A stretch of 10,246 bases of DNA from Pseudomonadota bacterium (GCA_023411405.1 JAEYOU010000079.1:1-10246), one strand, 5' to 3'; counted from the stretch's first letter, positions 1 to 7,703 are shown. The notes: a model not told the origin generated them from the sequence alone. Made by a program: numbers and translations.

Positions 1-288
1 GCCCCGGTCCGCGTGCCGGCCGGCCCTGCTGCGCCGCCGCCCGCCGCCGCCCCGCAGGGCGGTCCGGTGGACGAGGCCAAGGTCGCGCGCAGCCCGGTCT
101 CCGGCATCGTGGTCCGCATCGCCGCCCAGGTCGGGCAGACGCTGCAGACCGGCGACGTCCTGATCGTGCTCGAGGCCATGAAGATGGAGACAAACATCAC
201 CGCGCCGAACGCAGGCAAGATCGCCGCCATCAAGGTGAACCAGGGCGACAGCGTGCAGTCCGGCCAGGTGGTCGTGGAGTTCGAATGA
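1..288 (+). CDS. Biotin carboxyl carrier protein / biotinyl domain protein, 3' part (5' end outside window)
   Basis: Carries biotin between the carboxylase and carboxyltransferase sites of an acyl-CoA carboxylase or transcarboxylase; propionyl-CoA/methylmalonyl-CoA is the likely substrate given the neighbours. The frame is open from the first base. A Pro/Ala-rich flexible linker (about codons 5-20) leads into a complete biotinyl domain of about 70 residues. The biotinylation motif EAMKMET is present, with the target lysine encoded at 181-183. The layout (linker plus C-terminal biotinyl domain ending in VVVEFE) resembles the transcarboxylase 1.3S subunit and the gamma subunits of decarboxylase/carboxylase complexes. 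A GTG at base 13 could start a short 91-residue form, but it sits inside the linker and has no clear ribosome site, so I treat the gene as cut by the window edge. Its stop overlaps the epimerase start (ATGA), indicating translational coupling. The carboxyltransferase gene probably lies just upstream, but this cannot be seen here. Confidence 0.9.
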   Translation, partial: APVRVPAGPAAPPPAAAPQGGPVDEAKVARSPVSGIVVRIAAQVGQTLQTGDVLIVLEAMKMETNITAPNAGKIAAIKVNQGDSVQSGQVVVEFE

Positions 289-755
289 CCAGCGAGATGC
301 AGAACATCCCGGGGTTCCTGTTCTTCGATCACGTCGCCATCTCGGTGAAGAGGGGCGAGCTCGAGGCGCAGGTGGCGGCCTACAAGGCCATGGGCTTCAC
401 GGAGCTGCACCGCGAGGACGTGCTCGGCACCGATCAGGTGCGCGAGGTGCTCCTCCGCGTGGGCGACGGGCCGAACCTGATCCAGCTGCTCGAGCCGCTC
501 AACGACGCCTCCCCGGTCGCGAAGCAGCTCGAGAAGAACGGCGGCCGCGGCGGCATCGCGCACATGGCGCTCCGCGTGAAGGACGCGAAGGTGGCCTACG
601 ACTACCTCCAGTCGAAGGGCTTCAAGCTCATCGACAAGGCGCCGCGGCCCGGCTCGCGCGGCACGACCGTCTTCTTCGTCCACCCCAAGACCACCGAGGC
701 GGTCGCGTTCGGCTACCTCCTCGAGGTCGTCCAGGAGGGCACCGCTCATGCCTGA
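285..755 (+). CDS. mce: Methylmalonyl-CoA epimerase (VOC/glyoxalase fold)
   Basis: Interconverts (S)- and (R)-methylmalonyl-CoA in the cytoplasm, supplying the R form to the mutase encoded next. The 156-residue protein has two VOC half-repeats. The expected metal ligands are visible by motif: His16 (FFDHVAIS), Gln67 (LIQLLEPL), His93 (GIAHMALRV) and Glu147 (YLLEVVQE), matching the His/Gln/His/Glu set of the Propionibacterium enzyme. The late VFFVHPKTT segment is also typical of the family. The ATG at 285 overlaps the carrier gene stop by 4 bp and follows a GTGGAG ribosome site at 274-279. An ATG at 297 is possible but less well placed. The region 138-143 (EAVAFG) replaces the short glycine-rich turn usual before the last strand, a minor variation. 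The 3' end overlaps mutA by 8 bp. Confidence 0.95.
   Translation: MTSEMQNIPGFLFFDHVAISVKRGELEAQVAAYKAMGFTELHREDVLGTDQVREVLLRVGDGPNLIQLLEPLNDASPVAKQLEKNGGRGGIAHMALRVKDAKVAYDYLQSKGFKLIDKAPRPGSRGTTVFFVHPKTTEAVAFGYLLEVVQEGTAHA
733..738 (+). promoter_or_regulatory. Strong Shine-Dalgarno site for mutA
   Basis: AGGAGG lies inside the last codons of the epimerase gene, 9 nt before the ATG at 748. It supports the 748 start for mutA, which matters because the first 28 or so residues of that protein are atypical and include repeat-derived sequence. No in-frame ATG, GTG or TTG lies just ahead of the conserved segment beginning LDLAKEF. Confidence 0.75.
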
Positions 756-2202
756 GAAGACCCCCGGTGCTGCGCACCTCCCGCCCGCCCTTCGACAGGC
801 TCAGGGTGAGCGGGAGGGCTCCGAGCCCCTCGACCTCGCGAAGGAGTTCCCGCCCGTCCCCACCGCGGAGTGGGAGGCGGCCATCGCCAAGGATCTGAAG
901 GGCGCCGACTACGACAAGAAGCTCGTCTGGCGGACCGAGGAGGGCATCTCGGTCCGGCCGTACTATCGGAGCGAGGCCGTGACCGGCCTCGCGCCCCAGC
1001 GCGCCGCCGGCCGCTGGGAGATCGCCCAGGGCGCGAAGCCCGGCCCCGACGCGATCCGCGCCGACCTCCTCCACGAGGCGGGCGCGCACGCGGTCCAGGA
1101 GCTCGGGTACGCGCTCGCCGCCGGCGTCGAGCGGCTCGCGAAGCTCACCGAGAAGGAACCGCTCGAGCAGGCGGCCCCCCAGGTCGAGTTCGTCTTCGCG
1201 GTCGGCCCGTACTACTTCACCGAGATCGCGAAGCTCCGCGCGGCGCGCCTCCTCTGGGCGCAGGTCGTCGCCGCGTTCGGCGCGGCCTCCGGCGAGGCGG
1301 TCCGGATGCGGATCGCCGTGCGCACCCCGCGGCGGAACAAGAGCGTCTTCGACCGGTACACGAACCTGCTCCGCGTCACCACCGAGGCGCTCTCGGCGGT
1401 CGTCGGCGGCTGCGACGCGCTCACGGTCGAGCCGTTCGGGTTCGACCCGCACCTGGCGCTGAACGTCCAGCGCATCCTCCAGGAGGAGTCGCACCTCGAC
1501 GCCGTCGCCGACCCGGCCGGCGGATCGTACTACGTCGAGGCGCTCACCGACGCGATCGGCCGCGCCGCCTGGAAGCTGTTCCAGGACGTCGAGGCCGCGG
1601 GCGGGTGGGCGAAGGCCCTCGCCGCGGGCGCCGTCGAGCAGGCGATCGCCGAGACGCGGGCGAGCCGTGACAAGGCGCTCTCCGCGCGCCGGCGCGCGCT
1701 CGTCGGCGTGAACAACTACCCGAACCTCATGGAGCAGGAGCCGGAGGTCGTGGCGCCCGCCGCGGAGCCGTCCGCCCTCCCCCTCCCGCAGACGCGCATG
1801 GCGGAGCCGTTCGAGCGGATCCGGCTCCGGACCGTCGCGCACGCGAAGGCGACCGGCAAGACGCCCAAGGTCCTGCTCCTCACCCGCGGCGACGTGAAGA
1901 TGCGCGGCGCCCGCGCGGGCTTCTGCCTCAACTTCCTCGGCTGCGCCGGCTTCGACGTCGTCGAGGGGGACGCGCTCCTCCCGGACGCGGACCTCGTGGT
2001 CCTGTGCAGCTCCGACGCCGAGTACCTGGCGCTCGCGCAGGAGGTCTGCCCGAAGGTGAAGGCGCCGGTGATCGTCGCCGGCAACCCCAAGGACCAGCTC
2101 GAGGCCCTGAAGGCCGCGGGCGTGCAGGGCTTCGTCCACATCCAGAGCGACGCCGTGGAGACGCTCACCCACTGGCAGGATCGGCTCGGCCTGAGGCGCT
2201 GA
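748..2202 (+). CDS. mutA: Methylmalonyl-CoA mutase small (beta) subunit, short form
   Basis: Non-catalytic partner of MutB in the heterodimeric adenosylcobalamin-dependent mutase (R-methylmalonyl-CoA to succinyl-CoA). It has 484 residues against about 620-640 for the classical Propionibacterium subunit. Recognisable parts are the N-terminal LAKEFPPVPTAEW segment (from about residue 31), a reduced TIM-barrel region (about 90-340; FTEIAKLRAARLLWA, DPAGGSYYVEALTD, LVGVNNYPN), and a C-terminal flavodoxin-like B12-type domain (about 374-484). The cobalamin motif DxHxxG is lost: the aligned residues are D382-V-K-M-R-G387, with lysine in place of the cobalt-ligating histidine, as expected for a subunit that does not bind B12. 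Residue W90 is followed within 20 residues by the HEAGA segment (His109), where the classical subunit has more than 100 residues of barrel. Residues 10-24 derive from a REP-like repeat. The gene overlaps the epimerase by 8 bp and ends 4 bp before mutB. Confidence 0.93.
   Translation: MPEKTPGAAHLPPALRQAQGEREGSEPLDLAKEFPPVPTAEWEAAIAKDLKGADYDKKLVWRTEEGISVRPYYRSEAVTGLAPQRAAGRWEIAQGAKPGPDAIRADLLHEAGAHAVQELGYALAAGVERLAKLTEKEPLEQAAPQVEFVFAVGPYYFTEIAKLRAARLLWAQVVAAFGAASGEAVRMRIAVRTPRRNKSVFDRYTNLLRVTTEALSAVVGGCDALTVEPFGFDPHLALNVQRILQEESHLDAVADPAGGSYYVEALTDAIGRAAWKLFQDVEAAGGWAKALAAGAVEQAIAETRASRDKALSARRRALVGVNNYPNLMEQEPEVVAPAAEPSALPLPQTRMAEPFERIRLRTVAHAKATGKTPKVLLLTRGDVKMRGARAGFCLNFLGCAGFDVVEGDALLPDADLVVLCSSDAEYLALAQEVCPKVKAPVIVAGNPKDQLEALKAAGVQGFVHIQSDAVETLTHWQDRLGLRR
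777..817 (+). repeat. REP-like short palindromic repeat inside mutA
   Basis: The stretch has 8-bp outer arms CCTCCCGC (777-784) and GCGGGAGG (810-817) around a core containing TTCGACAGGCTCAGGGTGAG (791-810). The core matches a short interspersed repeat I recall from many GC-rich proteobacteria, whose translations give the tell-tale peptides LSLSKG (here on the - strand) and RQAQGER (here in the mutA frame). It is read in frame as residues 10-24 of MutA, ahead of the conserved region. A diverged second copy lies at 5411-5442. Family membership is from memory and would need a genome-wide count. Confidence 0.7.
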
Positions 2203-2206
2203 CATC

Positions 2207-4342
2207 ATGAGACCCGACTTCTCCAAGATCGCCTACCAGCCCCGCCCCGACGTGGCGGCCTCCGCGCCCGCCCAGGCGGCGTCCCAGAAGCCCTGGCTCA
2301 CCGGCGAGGGCATCCCCGTCAAGCGGTGGTACGACGCCGCCGACCTCGCCCGCCTCGAGCACCTCGAGTACGCCGCCGGAGTGCCGCCGTTCCTCCGCGG
2401 CCCCTACTCCACGATGTACGCCATGCAGCCGTGGACGATCCGGCAGTACGCCGGGTTCTCCACCGCCGAGGAGTCGAACGCCTTCTACCGCCGCAACCTC
2501 GCGGCCGGGCAGAAGGGCCTCTCGGTCGCCTTCGACCTCGCCACCCACCGCGGCTACGACTCGGACAACGAGCGCGTCGTCGGCGACGTGGGCAAGGCCG
2601 GCGTGGCGATCGACTCGGTCGAGGACATGAAGATCCTCTTCGACCGGATCCCGCTCGACCAGATGTCCGTGTCGATGACCATGAACGGCGCGGTGCTGCC
2701 GGTCATGGCGTTCTACGTCGTCGCCGCCGAGGAGCAGGGCGTCGCGACGGAGAAGCTCTCCGGGACCATCCAGAACGACATCCTCAAGGAGTTCATGGTC
2801 CGGAACACGTACATCTACCCGCCGATCCCCTCCATGCGGATCATCGGCGACATCTTCCGGTACTGCGCCTCGAAGATGCCGAAGTTCAACTGCATCTCGA
2901 TCAGCGGCTACCACATGCAGGAGGCCGGCGCGACCGCCGACATCGAGCTCGGCTACACGCTCGCCGACGGCGTCGAGTACGTCCGGACCGGCATCCAGGC
3001 CGGCATGTCGGTCGACGACTTCGCCCCCCGCCTCAGCTTCTTCTGGGGCGTCGGCATGAACCACTTCATGGAGATCGCCAAGATGCGCGCCGCGCGCGTG
3101 CTCTGGGCGAAGCTCATCAAGGGGTTCAACCCCAGGAACCCGAAGTCGATGGCGCTCCGGACCCACTCGCAGACCTCGGGCTGGAGCCTCGCCGCGCAGG
3201 ACGTCTTCAACAACGTCCCCCGCACCTGCGTCGAGGCGCTGGCGGCGGCGCTCGGGCACACCCAGTCGCTCCACACAAACGCGCTCGACGAGGCGATCGC
3301 GCTGCCGACCGACTTCTCGGCGCGCATCGCCCGCAACACGCAGATCTACCTCCAGGAGGAGACCGGCATCACGAAGGTGGTCGATCCCTGGGCGGGCAGC
3401 TACTACGTCGAGGCGCTCACGCAGCAGCTCATGCACAAGGCCTGGCACCACATCCAGGAGGTCGAGGGGCTGGGCGGGATGGCGAAGGCCATCGAGACCG
3501 GCATCCCGAAGATGCGGATCGAGGAGGCCGCGGCCCGGCGCCAGGCGCTCATCGACTCCGGGCGCGAGACCATCGTCGGCGTGAACAAGTACCGCCTCGC
3601 GGAGGAGAAGCCGCTCGACGTCCTCGTCGTGGACAACAAGGCCGTCCGCGAGTCGCAGCTCCGGCGGCTCGCGCAGGTCAAGGCGAAGCGCGACGCGACG
3701 GCGGTCGCGGCGGCGCTCCAGGCGCTCACGCAGGCCGCCGAGAAGGGCGAGGGCAACCTGCTCGAGCTGTCCGTCGACGCGGCGCGCCTGCGCGCCACGC
3801 TCGGCGAGATCTCCAGCGCGCTCGAGAAGCCGTTCGGGAGGTACCAGGCCGTGAACCGGACCATCTCCGGGGTCTACTCCTCCGAGAGCCAGGCCGACCC
3901 CGAGTTCCAGAAGGCGCAGAAGCTGGCGGCGGACTTCGCGAAGGCCGAGGGGCGCCGCCCGCGCATCCTCATGGCGAAGATGGGCCAGGACGGCCACGAC
4001 CGCGGCGCGAAGGTGATCGCCACCGCGTTCGCAGACCTCGGGTTCGACGTGGACGTGGGGCCGCTCTTCCAGACGCCCCGCGAGGCGGCCCGCATGGCCG
4101 TCGAGAACGACGTCCACGTGCTCGGCGCGTCGTCGCTCGCCGGCGGGCACTCGACGCTCGTCCCCGAGGTGATCGCGGAGCTCAAGAAGCTCGGCCGCGA
4201 GGACATCCTCGTCGTCGCCGGCGGCGTGATCCCGCCCCAGGACTACGACGCGCTCTACAAGGCGGGCGTGACCGAGGTCTTCGGCCCGGGCTCGATCATC
4301 CCCATCTGCGCCCAGAAGATCCTCGCGGCGCTGATGAAGTAG
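2207..4342 (+). CDS. mutB: Methylmalonyl-CoA mutase large (alpha, catalytic) subunit
   Basis: Catalyses the adenosylcobalamin-dependent radical rearrangement of (R)-methylmalonyl-CoA to succinyl-CoA. At 711 residues it has the normal family length and all expected landmarks. The N-terminal TIM barrel binds CoA: TMYAMQPWTIRQYAGF around 69-84 carries active-site Tyr71, GLSVAFDLATHRGYDSD follows, and ISGYHMQEAG holds catalytic-type His236. RTHSQTSGWSL and LHTNALDEAIALPTDFSARI are near-identical to the Propionibacterium large subunit. The C-terminal cobalamin domain (about 580-711) has DGHDRG with Asp595, cobalt-ligand His597 and Gly600, then SSLAGGHSTLVPE and GGVIPPQDY. The ATG at 2207 lies 4 bp after the mutA stop, with a weak GAGG ribosome site at 2193-2196, and translation may be coupled to mutA. 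No sign of damage. Residual doubt concerns only acyl-CoA specificity; the neighbours make methylmalonyl-CoA by far the likeliest. Confidence 0.98.
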   Translation: MRPDFSKIAYQPRPDVAASAPAQAASQKPWLTGEGIPVKRWYDAADLARLEHLEYAAGVPPFLRGPYSTMYAMQPWTIRQYAGFSTAEESNAFYRRNLAAGQKGLSVAFDLATHRGYDSDNERVVGDVGKAGVAIDSVEDMKILFDRIPLDQMSVSMTMNGAVLPVMAFYVVAAEEQGVATEKLSGTIQNDILKEFMVRNTYIYPPIPSMRIIGDIFRYCASKMPKFNCISISGYHMQEAGATADIELGYTLADGVEYVRTGIQAGMSVDDFAPRLSFFWGVGMNHFMEIAKMRAARVLWAKLIKGFNPRNPKSMALRTHSQTSGWSLAAQDVFNNVPRTCVEALAAALGHTQSLHTNALDEAIALPTDFSARIARNTQIYLQEETGITKVVDPWAGSYYVEALTQQLMHKAWHHIQEVEGLGGMAKAIETGIPKMRIEEAAARRQALIDSGRETIVGVNKYRLAEEKPLDVLVVDNKAVRESQLRRLAQVKAKRDATAVAAALQALTQAAEKGEGNLLELSVDAARLRATLGEISSALEKPFGRYQAVNRTISGVYSSESQADPEFQKAQKLAADFAKAEGRRPRILMAKMGQDGHDRGAKVIATAFADLGFDVDVGPLFQTPREAARMAVENDVHVLGASSLAGGHSTLVPEVIAELKKLGREDILVVAGGVIPPQDYDALYKAGVTEVFGPGSIIPICAQKILAALMK

Positions 4343-4361
4343 GCGGCTAGGATCCGCTGCC

Positions 4362-5381
4362 GTGACGCAGCGACACGCGCACACGACTCCGGCGGGGCGG
4401 CGCCGCCTCCCGCCGGAGCGGTACGTCGAGGGCGTGCTCGCGGGGGATCGGACGATCCTCGCCCGCGCCATCACGGTGATCGAGAGCGAGCTCCCCGCCG
4501 ACGGCGAGCTCGGCGCGAGGATCCTCGACGCGGTCCTGCCGCACACCGGGCGGTCGCGCCGCGTCGGCATCACCGGCGTTCCCGGCGCGGGGAAGAGCAC
4601 GTTCATCGACGCGCTCGGGACCCACCTCATCCGGGAGCGCGGCGAGAACGTCGCCGTCCTGTCCATCGACCCGTCGAGCCCGATCTCCGGCGGCTCCATC
4701 CTCGGCGACAAGACGCGGATGGAGCGGCTCGCGGTCGAGGAGAAGGCGTTCATCCGCCCCTCCCCGTCCGGCGGCCACCTCGGCGGCGTCGCCCGGCGGA
4801 CGCGCGAGACGCTGCTGCTCTGCGAGGCCGCCGGCTACCGGAACATCCTCGTCGAGACCGTGGGCGTCGGGCAGTCCGAGACCGCCGTCCGCTCGATGAC
4901 CGACTTCTTCCTCCTGCTCATGCTCGCCGGCGCGGGAGACGAGCTGCAAGGGATGAAGCGCGGCATCATCGAGATGCTCGACGGGATGGCCATCAACAAG
5001 GCCGACGGCGACAACAAGCGGAAGGCCGAGCGGGCGCGCATCGAGTACGCGAGCGCGCTCCACCTCTTCCCCGCCTCGCCCGACGGCTGGACCCCACGCG
5101 TCCTCACCTGCTCGGCGATCTCCGGCGAGCACGTCGCCGACGTCTGGGAGATGGTGCTCGCGCACCACGACCTCCTCGAGCGGAACGGCCACCTCGCGCT
5201 CCAGCGCAAGGCGCAGGCGCTGGAGTGGATGAACGAGCTCGTGCGGATGGGCCTCGTCGAGGCGTTCCAGCGGGATCCTGCCGTGGCCGCGCGCTGGCCC
5301 GCGCTGCAGGACGAGGTGCGCGCCGGCCACGTGAGCCCGTTCGCGGCGAGCCGGGAGCTGCTGGGGCTGTTCCGGGGGTAG
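4362..5381 (+). CDS. meaB: MeaB/ArgK-family G3E GTPase, methylmalonyl-CoA mutase chaperone
   Basis: Cytoplasmic GTPase that binds methylmalonyl-CoA mutase, gates transfer of adenosylcobalamin into it and limits inactivation. The 339-residue protein is close to the usual family length. Visible motifs are the P-loop GVPGAGKST (72-80, Lys78), LSIDPSSP with GGSILGDKTRM just after, the switch region ETVGVGQSE (165-173), and the guanine-specificity motif NKAD (212-215). A helical C-terminal extension (about 270-339) matches the dimerisation arm of the family. Older annotations call this family LAO/AO transport kinase ArgK; the adjacent mutAB makes the mutase chaperone role far more likely. The start is GTG at 4362, 19 bp after mutB, supported by AGGA at 4349-4352 with 9-nt spacing. 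It is the last gene of the operon. A GGGG/CCCC mini-hairpin spans its stop codon but lacks a T-run. Confidence 0.96.
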   Translation: MTQRHAHTTPAGRRRLPPERYVEGVLAGDRTILARAITVIESELPADGELGARILDAVLPHTGRSRRVGITGVPGAGKSTFIDALGTHLIRERGENVAVLSIDPSSPISGGSILGDKTRMERLAVEEKAFIRPSPSGGHLGGVARRTRETLLLCEAAGYRNILVETVGVGQSETAVRSMTDFFLLLMLAGAGDELQGMKRGIIEMLDGMAINKADGDNKRKAERARIEYASALHLFPASPDGWTPRVLTCSAISGEHVADVWEMVLAHHDLLERNGHLALQRKAQALEWMNELVRMGLVEAFQRDPAVAARWPALQDEVRAGHVSPFAASRELLGLFRG

Positions 5382-5410
5382 CTCCCCGCGGGCGTGGCCG
5401 ACGGTACGCT

Positions 5411-5442
5411 CGCCCCTCGACGGGCGCAGGGCGAGCGGGGCG
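5411..5442 (+). repeat. Diverged second copy of the REP-like repeat, in the meaB-DUF2723 spacer
   Basis: Ungapped comparison with 786-817 gives 26 of 32 identical bases. Five of the six differences replace an A or T in the mutA copy with G or C; the sixth is G to C. The shared backbone is CGCCC.TCGAC.GGC.CAGG.GAGCGGG in outline. It lies within the 141-bp gap between meaB and the next gene, where repeats of this type usually sit. Its presence argues that this spacer is not coding, although the frame of the downstream gene stays open through it. Confidence 0.6.
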
Positions 5443-5510
5443 TCCGGCACGCTGGCGCGTGGGTCCGTGACGGTGCGAGAATGCGCTCCTCACCCGCACC
5501 CGCCGGACGC

Positions 5511-5514
5511 AGGA
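5511..5514 (+). promoter_or_regulatory. Shine-Dalgarno site selecting the 5523 start
   Basis: AGGA is placed 8 nt before ATG 5523. Upstream in-frame starts at 5394 (GTG) and 5481 (ATG) exist, but the first would translate the repeat copy at 5411-5442 and neither has a comparably placed purine-rich site. Confidence 0.5.
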
Positions 5515-5522
5515 CCGTGCCC

Positions 5523-7703
5523 ATGGCCAAGACCCGCCCGCCCCGGAAGCCGGAGGGGCGCCCCGCGAAGCGCGCGAAGCCGTCGCAGGAGCCCACGGCC
5601 TCCCCGCCGGAGGCGCAGGCCGCTCCGCGCCGGGAGTGGCTCCACCCCGCCGGCGTGTTCACGCTCGTCCTGGCGCTCTACGCCGCCACGATGGCGCGCA
5701 CCGTCTGCCTCGAGGACGACGGCCTGTTCATCCTCGCGGCCCGGAGCCTGGGCCTGCCGCAGCCTCCGGGGTACCCGGCGCTGGTGCTCCTGGCGAAGCT
5801 CGTCACGCTCCTCCCGGTGGGGCCGCTCGCCTATCGCGGCCACCTCGTCTCGGCGATCTTCGGCGCGGCCACCTGCGCCGTCCTCTGGCTGTTGCTCCAG
5901 TCCCTCTTCCGCGACCGGCTGGCCTCGTGGGCCGGCGCGTTGCTCCTGGGCGTCTCGGGCACGTTCTGGTCGCAGGCGATCATCTGCAAGACCTACACGC
6001 TCAACACACTCCTCTTCTTCACGACGCTGTACCTCGTCCTCGAGTTCGGGCGGACGCGCCGGCCGCGCACCCTGTACCTGCTCTCCGCGTGTTACGGCCT
6101 CTCGCTCGCCAACCACTGGCCGCTCATCGGGCTCTCCACGCTGTGCCTCGTGCTCGCGCTGGCGCCGCGCTGGCGCGACGTACTCCCGCGGCTTCCGGGG
6201 GCGGCCGCCCTCGCGCTCGCCTGCGCCGCCCTCCCCTACGCGTGGATGATCTGGCGCTCCCACCAGCACCCGGAGATCTCCTTTTACGGCCCCATCCGCA
6301 GCGCGGGAGAGTTCTGGTTCTACCTGACGCGCAAGGGCTTCGGCTGGGTGGACGACCAGGAAGGCGCGGGGACCGGGGATCGCCTCCGCTACTTCGGCTA
6401 CCTGCTCGGGGAAGCGGGGCGCCAGTTCACCTGGGCCGGCGCGGCCCTGGCCGCCCTCGGCCTCGGGCTCTCCTGGCGCCGGCTTCCGCGTGCCCTGGCA
6501 CCGGCGCTGCTGGCCGGCTTCCTGGGGCCCACGGCCGTGCTCCTGCTGCTCCTGTCGTTCGAGTACGACGCCCTGGCGCGGTCGGTCTTCCGCGTCTACC
6601 CGCTCGTCGCCTGGGGGATCATGGTCGTCTGGGTGGTGCTGGGCGGCCGCTCCCTGCTGGAGCGCGTGCATTCACCCTGGGTGCGCGGCGCGGCCTGGGG
6701 CGCGCTGATCGCCGCGACCCTCGCGCTGCACCTGCCCGTCAACCAGCGCGCCGGCTACACGTTCGCCGGCGACTACGCCCGGACGGTGCTGGAGTCGCTG
6801 GAGCCCAACGCGGTGCTCTTCGTGAGCGGGGACATGGACACGTTCCCCATCGCCTACGCGCACCTGGCGGAGGGCGTCCGCCCCGACGTGACCCTCTACA
6901 ACGACCAGGGGATCGTGCTCGAGGACCGGCTCTTCCCGGCCGACGCGCCGGCCGAGGAGCGCCAGCGCGCGCTGGTCCAGTTCATCCGCGCGACGCCGCG
7001 CCCGGTCTACATCACCGGCAGCGCGCCGGGAGGGTTCGCGATCGAGGAGCGCGGGCTGTTCGTGAAGGTGCACGAGGACCTGCCTCCCGGGAAGATCCTC
7101 TTCCACCTGTCCCGGGAGACGCGCGCCTTCTTCGACCGCCTGGAGCGCGACGCCGCGCGCGACACCTGGACCGTCGTGCGCCGGGACCAGCTCCGCCGCC
7201 GCGTGGCCCAGCTCGTGACCTTCCTCGAGCTGTACGGGGCGGAGGCCTACGCGAGGGAGGGGCTCGCCGCGTGGTCGCAGCGGTACGAGGGGACCGCGCC
7301 GGGGCTCCTGGGCAAGCTGGGCGCGCTCGTCATGCCGGGCCGCGGACTGAACGTCCCGGCGGTGCTCGACGTGGCCGCCCGGGCCGAGGCGGCCCAGGCC
7401 AGGGACCCCCTCGCCAAGAAGAGCGACCGCGCGTTCCCGGCCTACGCCCGCGGCCTGGCGCTACGCGACGGCGGGCGCCTCGAGGAGGCGATGTCCGCCT
7501 TCCGCGCCTCGCTGCAGGTCCACCCCTCGAGCCAGAACCCGGCGCTGCTGCAGCTCCTCGACTGCCTCGCGAACGCCGGGCGCGCGCTGGAGTTCAACGG
7601 CGTCGTGCAGCGGTACCTGGCCGGCCGGTGGACGCCGCCGGGCGTGGCGGCCCAGATCGACGCGATGCGCGCGAGGCTGACGGCGGCGAGCGGCGCAGAG
7701 TAG
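5523..7703 (+). CDS. DUF2723 membrane protein (GT-C glycosyltransferase-like) with C-terminal TPR-like segment
   Basis: A 726-residue predicted inner-membrane protein. Residues 1-40 are a basic, Pro-rich cytoplasmic-type tail. About ten membrane segments follow (first at about 43-58, then clusters to about 400). The first loop has the acidic ELEDDG-type motif (Glu64-Asp65-Asp66) and then LPQPPGYPAL (78-86), the hallmark of DUF2723, a family related to protein O-mannosyltransferases and other GT-C enzymes. FWSQAIICKTYTLNTLLFF and SLANHWPLIG also fit. After the membrane part comes the soluble segment typical of the family, GDMDTFPIAY (436-445; commonly GDNDTFP) followed by RPDVTLYND. Residues about 637-670 (AYARGLALRDGGRLEEAMSAF) look like a TPR unit. 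The likely role is sugar transfer from a lipid-linked donor outside the cytoplasmic membrane, but donor, acceptor and even activity are unproven. It appears monocistronic, 141 bp after meaB. I chose ATG 5523 over the longer form from 5394 because of the ribosome site and the repeat upstream. Confidence 0.85.
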   Translation: MAKTRPPRKPEGRPAKRAKPSQEPTASPPEAQAAPRREWLHPAGVFTLVLALYAATMARTVCLEDDGLFILAARSLGLPQPPGYPALVLLAKLVTLLPVGPLAYRGHLVSAIFGAATCAVLWLLLQSLFRDRLASWAGALLLGVSGTFWSQAIICKTYTLNTLLFFTTLYLVLEFGRTRRPRTLYLLSACYGLSLANHWPLIGLSTLCLVLALAPRWRDVLPRLPGAAALALACAALPYAWMIWRSHQHPEISFYGPIRSAGEFWFYLTRKGFGWVDDQEGAGTGDRLRYFGYLLGEAGRQFTWAGAALAALGLGLSWRRLPRALAPALLAGFLGPTAVLLLLLSFEYDALARSVFRVYPLVAWGIMVVWVVLGGRSLLERVHSPWVRGAAWGALIAATLALHLPVNQRAGYTFAGDYARTVLESLEPNAVLFVSGDMDTFPIAYAHLAEGVRPDVTLYNDQGIVLEDRLFPADAPAEERQRALVQFIRATPRPVYITGSAPGGFAIEERGLFVKVHEDLPPGKILFHLSRETRAFFDRLERDAARDTWTVVRRDQLRRRVAQLVTFLELYGAEAYAREGLAAWSQRYEGTAPGLLGKLGALVMPGRGLNVPAVLDVAARAEAAQARDPLAKKSDRAFPAYARGLALRDGGRLEEAMSAFRASLQVHPSSQNPALLQLLDCLANAGRALEFNGVVQRYLAGRWTPPGVAAQIDAMRARLTAASGAE

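Noticed and set aside
628..2226. 532-codon open frame on the - strand opposite the epimerase end and mutA
   Set aside because: Arg/Leu/Glu-rich low-complexity translation with no domain; it is the antisense shadow of mutA produced by high G+C third positions.
2165..4753. 862-codon open frame on the - strand across mutB and the start of meaB
   Set aside because: Composition is an Arg/Asp/Val/Leu shadow of codon use on the other strand, while the + strand encodes a fully conserved MutB.
5371..5385. GGGG/CCCC mini-hairpin spanning the meaB stop as an intrinsic terminator
   Set aside because: The stem is only 4-5 bp with no following T-run; expected by chance at this base composition.
5394..5522. 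N-terminal extension of the DUF2723 protein from GTG 5394
   Set aside because: It would translate a REP-like repeat copy and an Arg-rich stretch with no similarity to the family; ATG 5523 has a better ribosome site.
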